A DNA stretch of 10,199 nucleotides from Methanobacteriota archaeon (GTDB lineage Archaea; Thermoplasmatota; Poseidoniia; Poseidoniales; Thalassarchaeaceae): assembly GCA_002728565.1 (NCBI GenBank), contig PBUX01000025.1, positions 27,526 through 37,724 of the forward strand. The letters are read 5' to 3'. Under the pieces are notes generated by a model that saw only the letters and a program-made list of their open reading frames with translations, searched no databases and was not told the DNA's origin. Below are positions 5,821-10,199 of the stretch, piece by piece (position 1 is the first letter of the stretch; every line of letters starts with the position of its first letter). The position numbers and the translations under genes are program-made.

Positions 5821-6384
5821 TCAGTAGAATGGGTTTGTCCCTTCTGAGTGCTCAGTCAGGTCGACAACCTCTGAGATTCCAGGGACTCCCTCGGTAATCA
5901 TGACCTCGACTCCCTGCTTTAGCGTTACATCCACCATGCCGCAGCCTTGACAGCCGCCACCGAATTCAATCATCGCCTTTTCACCCTCCACGCCAACTAG
6001 ATTGACATGGCCACCATGGGATGCAACTACAGGGTTTACCTGCTCGGCAATTATCTCGGCCACTGCCTTTGAAACGTCGTCAATCCACAGCGGATTGGGA
6101 TTCTCAAAGCTGAACCCACCACCCATCAACGTCTCTTTGTAATCCAAAACAGTTCCCTCCAAGTAGGGTACGCTCCTAGGACCAACCACCACGGTCATTC
6201 CGTCAATTTCGAACTCCTCAGAATCATCAGATGCATCATTCTTATCGATAAGCTGCAAGTCATAGTGGAATCCCTTGGGCCCTCTTCCAACGATATCTAC
6301 CTTGAGCACGGTCGTACCTCCTTCATCAGCCTGACTAGCGAACTGATCTAGCATTTCCCTGGCTTTCTCTGTTATCTCAAGCAT
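5821..6384 (-). CDS. nfuA: NfuA-type Fe-S cluster carrier (A-type-like + NifU domains)
   Basis: A 187-residue protein that parallels bacterial NfuA from end to end. Residues 1-98 form a degenerate A-type (HesB/IscA-like) domain without cysteines but keeping the SVPYLEG and FSFENPN signatures. Residues 103-187 are the NifU C-terminal domain with FGGGCQGCGMVDVTLKQGVE, where C145 and C148 are the only cysteines and would bind a 4Fe-4S cluster between two subunits. The C terminus DLTEH-x-EG-x3-FY also matches NfuA. It would deliver clusters to apoproteins in the cytoplasm; the neighbouring MoaA is a plausible client (inference). I chose ATG 6384 because MLEITEKARE aligns with the NfuA N terminus; ATG 6402 is also possible. 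The gene is divergent from moaA. Confidence 0.88.
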   Translation of the reverse strand: MLEITEKAREMLDQFASQADEGGTTVLKVDIVGRGPKGFHYDLQLIDKNDASDDSEEFEIDGMTVVVGPRSVPYLEGTVLDYKETLMGGGFSFENPNPLWIDDVSKAVAEIIAEQVNPVVASHGGHVNLVGVEGEKAMIEFGGGCQGCGMVDVTLKQGVEVMITEGVPGISEVVDLTEHSEGTNPFY

Positions 6385-6465
6385 CTCTAACAATATTGCC
6401 ATGCATGGAACATTATTGAACCATTGTATCGCCAAACTCTTCATTGGTCACCCCATCGTGACTGC

Positions 6466-7464
6466 ATGATAGAGGATGAACTGGGCAGACCACTCAGGGA
6501 TCTTCGTATCTCAGTCACTGATAGATGCAATTTCAGATGCCGCTACTGTATGCCAAGGGAGAGATTTGGAGAAGACCACACATTTCTTCCAAAAAGGGCG
6601 CTTCTGTCCTTTGACCAGATAGAGAGGGTGGTGAGGGCATGCATCCCCCTGGGGCTCAACAAGGTTAGGATCACAGGGGGGGAACCACTACTCAGGCCGA
6701 AACTCCCAGATCTCTGCGCTGGACTTTCGGGATTGGGAATAGAGTTAGCATTGACCACCAACGCCTCCTTGCTAAAATCCCAAGCCAAGGAACTAGCTTC
6801 TTCAGGTCTGGACAGGGTGACAGTAAGCCTTGACGCGCTTGATCCGAAGCTGTTCCAGGAAATGACAGACGGTGCAATTCCCGTCGAAGCAGTTCTTGAG
6901 GGGATAGAGTCGGCGGTCGAGCACAATCTTGGTCCCGTCAAGGTCAACTGCGTAGTCCAAAGAGGAGTCAATGAGTCAGAAGTTCCAGACTTGGTTAGTC
7001 ACTTCAGAGGAACAGGGGTAATTGTACGGTTCATTGAGTTCATGGACGTCGGTAGGACAAATGGATGGCTCCGTAGTCAGGTTCTTCCATCTGAAAGCCT
7101 GCTTGCATACCTCCAGCGCGACTTCGACCTTATACCGGTTGAGCCCGCCTCGCCTCATGAAGTAGCGACCCGATGGGCACATTCAGACGGTTCCGGTGAA
7201 ATAGGGTTCATTTCTTCAGTCTCCAGCCCATTTTGCGGAGACTGCGTGCGTGCCAGGCTCTCAGCGGACGGCCACCTTTTCACTTGTCTTTTCGCATCCG
7301 GAGGCCATGACCTGAGGGCGATAATCCACAGTGACTGCCATGTAGACGAGATTACGGATGCTATTGCGGCCGTTTGGAGCAGGAGGGATGACAAATATAG
7401 CGAAATCAGATCCTCGAAAACCAAGTCTCTGCCTAGGATAGAGATGTCCTACATTGGCGGCTGA
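6466..7464 (+). CDS. moaA: GTP 3',8-cyclase MoaA (radical SAM)
   Basis: A 332-residue protein, close to the 329 of E. coli MoaA. It converts GTP to 3',8-cyclo-GTP, the first step of molybdenum/tungsten cofactor synthesis. Visible are LGRPLRDLRISVTDRC, the radical-SAM cluster C21-x3-C25-x2-C28, the SAM-binding RITGGEP (68-74), the second cluster C257-x2-C260-x13-C274 with its intervening RARLS arginines that contact GTP, and the C-terminal GG needed for activity. The frame is open to TTG 6424, but ATG 6466 gives the canonical MoaA N terminus and is preferred. No other moa or moe gene lies in the window. The last 16 nt overlap the convergent trm1 gene. Confidence 0.96.
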   Translation: MIEDELGRPLRDLRISVTDRCNFRCRYCMPRERFGEDHTFLPKRALLSFDQIERVVRACIPLGLNKVRITGGEPLLRPKLPDLCAGLSGLGIELALTTNASLLKSQAKELASSGLDRVTVSLDALDPKLFQEMTDGAIPVEAVLEGIESAVEHNLGPVKVNCVVQRGVNESEVPDLVSHFRGTGVIVRFIEFMDVGRTNGWLRSQVLPSESLLAYLQRDFDLIPVEPASPHEVATRWAHSDGSGEIGFISSVSSPFCGDCVRARLSADGHLFTCLFASGGHDLRAIIHSDCHVDEITDAIAAVWSRRDDKYSEIRSSKTKSLPRIEMSYIGG

Positions 7465-8807
7465 AGTGAAAAGGCCGCCTCCCCGATGTCATCCCAAGGT
7501 GCATCAGTCCTGAATGCGGGCCTTCCGTAGTTAGCCAATCCCGCCCGGTACCCAGCCTCCCTTAGCAAGGAGGCCATCCTTTTCGGACTAGGAGGCGCGC
7601 CAATTCCCAACCAAGAAGCCAGATCGTCTACAACCACAAGATGATTTGCATCAATTACTCCCGACTCATCGCTAATGTTTCCAACGCTATTCGCGATTTG
7701 CCTTCGTGCAACCATGATTTCCCGACTGCCCCATTCCAATTGTTCAGTAACGGAACCTTCCCTAGGCCCACAAATTTCCAAGGCCCTATCCACTGTCATA
7801 CTGGACATCGCCTCACTACAGCCAATTTGCCCAACCCACATTGGTCCAGAGATTCTCTTATCTGACCTATCTACGGGGTAGTCGAATGGCAATAAGCAGC
7901 TCATGGGCTCAACGAGCTCCGAGACACCATGATGCAAACCAGATCCTATCGAAGCGCCAAGCTCGTCTACCGAAGGAGAATGAACCCTCCATCCAATGTT
8001 TTCCTCAACCGAGTTAGCACCCTCTAGGCTCTTCCTTACTCTGACCGACACCCTGAGGTGATGCGAGTCCCATACTGACAGAAGAGGGGAGATGCACCTA
8101 CCGTGTCTTGCCGCAGTCCTGGCAACCACTGCAAGTAGCACCCTTAGGCCCGAATCATGGGCCAGGCAGTCCGTTCTAACTCTGGCCCCGTACCTCCTGA
8201 GGAGTGGCTTCTTGGAAGAACCAGTCAAGGCGGCGGAATCGGTGGCACTGACCTCAATTACAGCGCTTCTAGCCAGTGATTGCATGGCCGAGTCTAGGAA
8301 TGGGATCGGCGTTCCAAATGGGTCCAAGTCAACCCAGTGCCTTCCGCTATCAAGAACCACTCTTCGAAGGTCCCCTACCACGGGCTCAAGACTCCCATTT
8401 CCATGCTCTGGAGGGTACATTTCATGAGATTTCATCGCCCAAGAAAGTGAGACAGGATCCAAGTCTACCAAAGTGGCGCTAATTCTTGCGGACATCTCAG
8501 CGGGCAGCTCGTTAATCCACCTCCTCGCTCTAATGCCCGTGGCACAAAGCCCGTCGAGGGCGTAAATCGTGCCATCTCCCAGGATGCCCCTGTCCAAAAT
8601 ATGCCCAAGAAGCAGGACGCTTCTAGTTCTGTTTCCAGACATTGCAGGATTGTAGAATGCAACCCCCGACTTTTTCGTCCTTGGCCCCAGAGCACGACTC
8701 TCGGCCCCTTCAATCAGTCGAATACGAGTCCTGCCTTCTAGATGGAGTAAACCAGGCCAGCCATCGGGGCTGCTATCGTCCATGAAACGGGAAGAAGATT
8801 CCGACAA
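7449..8807 (-). CDS. trm1: tRNA (guanine26-N2)-dimethyltransferase Trm1
   Basis: A 452-residue SAM-dependent methyltransferase that makes N2,N2-dimethylguanosine at G26 of tRNAs. Landmarks: GVAFYNPAMSGNRTRSV (48-64), the SAM motif DGLCATGIRAR (85-95), the catalytic-site block DLDPFGTPIPFLDSA (160-174), SATDSAALTGS (187-197), RRYG, GPMWVGQI, and the C-terminal REAGYRAG and RTDAPWDDI segments of archaeal Trm1. It is somewhat longer than typical archaeal Trm1 (about 380). The start is probably TTG 8807, preceded by GAGGGGGG; ATG 8783 (eight codons on) lacks a ribosome site. It follows purM by 19 nt on the same strand, so the two form an operon. Confidence 0.94.
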   Translation of the reverse strand: MSESSSRFMDDSSPDGWPGLLHLEGRTRIRLIEGAESRALGPRTKKSGVAFYNPAMSGNRTRSVLLLGHILDRGILGDGTIYALDGLCATGIRARRWINELPAEMSARISATLVDLDPVSLSWAMKSHEMYPPEHGNGSLEPVVGDLRRVVLDSGRHWVDLDPFGTPIPFLDSAMQSLARSAVIEVSATDSAALTGSSKKPLLRRYGARVRTDCLAHDSGLRVLLAVVARTAARHGRCISPLLSVWDSHHLRVSVRVRKSLEGANSVEENIGWRVHSPSVDELGASIGSGLHHGVSELVEPMSCLLPFDYPVDRSDKRISGPMWVGQIGCSEAMSSMTVDRALEICGPREGSVTEQLEWGSREIMVARRQIANSVGNISDESGVIDANHLVVVDDLASWLGIGAPPSPKRMASLLREAGYRAGLANYGRPAFRTDAPWDDIGEAAFSLQPPM

Positions 8808-8810
8808 AAA

Positions 8811-8818
8811 CCCCCCTC
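8811..8818 (-). promoter_or_regulatory. Shine-Dalgarno-like site for trm1
   Basis: On the minus strand GAGGGGGG lies 3 nt before TTG 8807 in the purM-trm1 gap. It partly matches the ribosome-binding consensus and is the reason for preferring TTG 8807 over ATG 8783. Confidence 0.4.
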
Positions 8819-8826
8819 AAAGAAAA

Positions 8827-9936
8827 TTAGTACGTCGTGTAGCAGACTTCCGAGTTTGAGTGAGTCACCACCCTCCCCTCGTTAGTGACTGTACCAACAA
8901 TTCTGGAGCCAGGCAATCTCTCTCCAAGCCAGTCCGCAATCGCAGCAGAGTCCTCCGAACTAACCGCAATTACCATTCCCATTCCCATGTTGAAAGTTCT
9001 GTGCATCTCCAAACTGGAGACTCCCCCAACATCTGCAATCCATTCAAACTCGGGTTGGACGGGCAGCGGATCGCTAATTTCCCAGCCCAGGCTATCATGC
9101 AGCCGGAGAAGGTTGGAAAGCCCACCTCCAGTAATGTGGGCCACCCCCTTTATCGCTTCCTCGTTGCACACGCCACCTTCGCCCCTCGCCTCTAGAAACA
9201 GATCAACAACAGGGTCAACGTAGATTCTGGTTGGGTTCAGAATCACCTCTCCTAGCGTAACTTCGCCCTTCGAGTCTGGAAATCGCTCAATTTCCCTAGA
9301 GTCGTGGCTTGAGTCAAAGGGACAGGGCTCCAGTAGTGAGCAGCCCGAGCGATCCAGAACCGCCCTAACCAATGAGAATCCGTTTGAGTGGATTCCGCTG
9401 CTGGGAAGGCCGATCAGACTATCGCCATCCTCCAGACTATCCCCTGTGATGCTCATTCCTCTGGGGAACCAGCCCAGTGCCGTCCCAGAAAGGTCCAGTT
9501 CCTTGACGATTCCCGGGAGGGTCGCCGTCTCTCCGCCAGCTAGGGTGGTCCTGGATCGGGAGCAGCCCACTGAAAGGGAGGCCCCCAGTATCGCATGTGT
9601 CCCCTCATCGGTTTCAGGAACCGCAATGTAGTCCACAAACGCCAAAGGCTCCGCCCCTACACAAATGAGATCGTTGACGCTCATTGCCACGCAATCTACC
9701 CCGACCCCTTCCAGCCTGCCAAGCCTGTTTGCAATCTGAAGTTTAGAACCAACCCCGTCAGTGGCCATCACCAGGCAGCTATCGCCAAATTCGATAACCC
9801 CCCCAAAGCCCCCTGGCAGCGGGACAGACGCACCAAGACTTCCAGCGGGCCTCCCCTCGTACGTTATGGCGCCTACCAGGCTCCTCACGGCCTCGCTTTC
9901 CTTCTCTATGTCTACCCCACTACTAGCGTAGTCCAT
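8827..9936 (-). CDS. purM: Phosphoribosylformylglycinamidine cyclo-ligase PurM (AIR synthetase)
   Basis: A 369-residue enzyme, slightly longer than the usual ~345, that closes the imidazole ring of AIR from FGAM with ATP in purine synthesis. The family signatures appear in order: YASSGVDI (3-10), TDGVGSKLQIA (59-69), GVDCVAMSVNDLICVGAEPL (79-98) followed by AFVDYIA, GGETATLPG (134-142), SSGIHSNGFSLVR, AHITGGGLSNLLR and FNMGMGMV. ATG 9936 is preceded by GGTGAGGAG, a very strong ribosome binding site. It is the first gene of an operon with trm1 and diverges from a lipoprotein gene across a 177-nt region with AT-rich promoter elements. No other pur gene is in the window. Confidence 0.97.
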   Translation of the reverse strand: MDYASSGVDIEKESEAVRSLVGAITYEGRPAGSLGASVPLPGGFGGVIEFGDSCLVMATDGVGSKLQIANRLGRLEGVGVDCVAMSVNDLICVGAEPLAFVDYIAVPETDEGTHAILGASLSVGCSRSRTTLAGGETATLPGIVKELDLSGTALGWFPRGMSITGDSLEDGDSLIGLPSSGIHSNGFSLVRAVLDRSGCSLLEPCPFDSSHDSREIERFPDSKGEVTLGEVILNPTRIYVDPVVDLFLEARGEGGVCNEEAIKGVAHITGGGLSNLLRLHDSLGWEISDPLPVQPEFEWIADVGGVSSLEMHRTFNMGMGMVIAVSSEDSAAIADWLGERLPGSRIVGTVTNEGRVVTHSNSEVCYTTY

Positions 9937-9945
9937 CTCCTCACC
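9937..9945 (-). promoter_or_regulatory. Strong Shine-Dalgarno site for purM
   Basis: GGTGAGGAG directly precedes ATG 9936 on the minus strand. The GGTGA core, 4 nt from the ATG, is a full match to the archaeal 16S tail and fixes the purM start. Confidence 0.75.
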
Positions 9946-10001
9946 ACATGCTACCGAGTGGAACCAATCCCTTCATTGTCTCGGAAAGAAAGCAAACTCC
10001 T

Positions 10002-10017
10002 CAGAGTGGAAACTCTG
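10002..10017. repeat. Perfect inverted repeat in the purM promoter region
   Basis: CAGAGT and ACTCTG flank the tetramer GGAA, giving a 6-bp stem. It lies directly downstream (purM direction) of a TATA-like box, between that box and the expected transcription start. It could be an operator for a dimeric regulator; as RNA it would be a weak hairpin. Function is inferred from position only. Confidence 0.45.
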
Positions 10018-10025
10018 GATAAATA
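10018..10025 (-). promoter_or_regulatory. Possible TATA box for the purM-trm1 operon
   Basis: The minus strand reads TATTTATC, centred about 86 nt before ATG 9936, predicting transcription from about 9995 with a leader near 60 nt. A leader fits the strong Shine-Dalgarno site of purM. A second candidate, TATTTAAA (10046-10053), lies further upstream. Confidence 0.4.
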
Positions 10026-10069
10026 CCACCCTTTTCCTTGCTTCTTTTAAATACTACAAAATAAATAAC

Positions 10070-10077
10070 ATATATAA
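10070..10077 (+). promoter_or_regulatory. TATA box for the right-edge lipoprotein gene
   Basis: ATATATAA in an AT-rich stretch is the best TATA match in the window. Its centre predicts a start near 10099-10100, giving either a leaderless transcript from ATG 10099 or a leader of about 15 nt for ATG 10114. Confidence 0.5.
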
Positions 10078-10113
10078 CTGCCATGTCTCACGCAAAGGAT
10101 GGTAGTGTTTACC

Positions 10114-10199
10114 ATGAAGAGTAAGAAGATGACTGCAATGATGATCACCGTCAGTATGCTTGCGGCTGCGTTCGCAGGATGCCTCGGTGGAGATGATGA
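10114..10199 (+). CDS. Lipoprotein N terminus (3' partial)
   Basis: Only 28 codons are in the window and the gene continues past the edge. The visible part is a lipoprotein signal: basic MKSKK, a hydrophobic core (AMMITVSMLAAAFA) and AGC with C23 as the lipidation site, then LGGDD. Such N termini precede extracellular or solute-binding proteins in this group; the mature protein cannot be identified. ATG 10114 gives a typical signal peptide; ATG 10099, in frame and five codons earlier, coincides with the transcription start expected from the TATA box. It is divergent from purM. The AGC-Gly-rich junction resembles that of the PKD lipoprotein earlier in the window. Confidence 0.7.
   Translation, partial: MKSKKMTAMMITVSMLAAAFAGCLGGDD

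Noticed and set aside
6385..6444. N-terminal extension of the Nfu protein to ATG 6444.
   Set aside because: It overlaps the moaA upstream region and adds 20 residues with no counterpart in NfuA, whose start aligns with ATG 6384.
6424..6465. Upstream extension of MoaA to TTG 6424.
   Set aside because: The added residues are not MoaA-like, it needs a rare start codon, and it would push into the divergent nfuA promoter; ATG 6466 gives the family-typical N terminus.
8092..8482. Plus-strand open frames within trm1.
   Set aside because: They are antisense to conserved Trm1 motifs and show no independent start signals or recognisable products.
9595..10050. Plus-strand open frame of about 150 codons over the start of purM and its upstream region.
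   Set aside because: It is antisense to conserved PurM motifs and its product resembles no protein; it ends within the promoter region.

Overview
The window looks like a compact stretch of an archaeal chromosome, most likely a marine Group II euryarchaeote (Poseidoniales) or a close relative. This is inferred from gene content, not from a search. Archaeal markers are a Trm1-type tRNA dimethyltransferase, a PAC2-family protein, TATA-like boxes about 26 nt before several starts, GGTGA-type Shine-Dalgarno sites, and PKD-domain lipoproteins of the kind common in that group. Genes are densely packed on both strands and nearly all are housekeeping or ordinary accessory genes. I see no insertion sequence, prophage or CRISPR array.

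Layout: positions 1-1020 hold the 3' part of a PD-(D/E)XK nuclease with an AddB/Cas4-like cysteine cluster. It converges on a DEDDh 3'-5' exonuclease (1015-1587, minus). A PKD-domain surface lipoprotein (1688-2857) and a small acidic hypothetical protein (2906-3259) follow on the plus strand. Two nearly identical tRNA-Arg genes (anticodons GCG and CCG) fill 3309-3510. A hotdog-fold acyl-CoA thioesterase (3582-3995) converges on a minus-strand two-gene operon: an uncharacterised protein with a winged-helix-like C terminus (4389-4943) and a pentapeptide-repeat protein (3998-4384). A PAC2 protein (4999-5820, plus) abuts an NfuA-type Fe-S carrier (5821-6384, minus). MoaA (6466-7464, plus) converges on a purM-trm1 operon (9936 to 7449, minus). 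At the right edge a second lipoprotein (10114 onward) begins, divergent from purM.

How the genes relate: the NfuA-like carrier could supply clusters to Fe-S clients such as the adjacent MoaA (two 4Fe-4S clusters) and the PD-(D/E)XK nuclease. The two nucleases are neighbours that could share a DNA-processing role, but they are not co-transcribed. The purM-trm1 pair couples purine synthesis with tRNA modification only by position. All four convergent junctions overlap or abut (from 16 nt overlap to a 2-nt gap), so transcripts must end inside opposing genes. The least explained elements are the winged-helix/pentapeptide operon, the small acidic protein and the inverted repeat in the purM promoter region.
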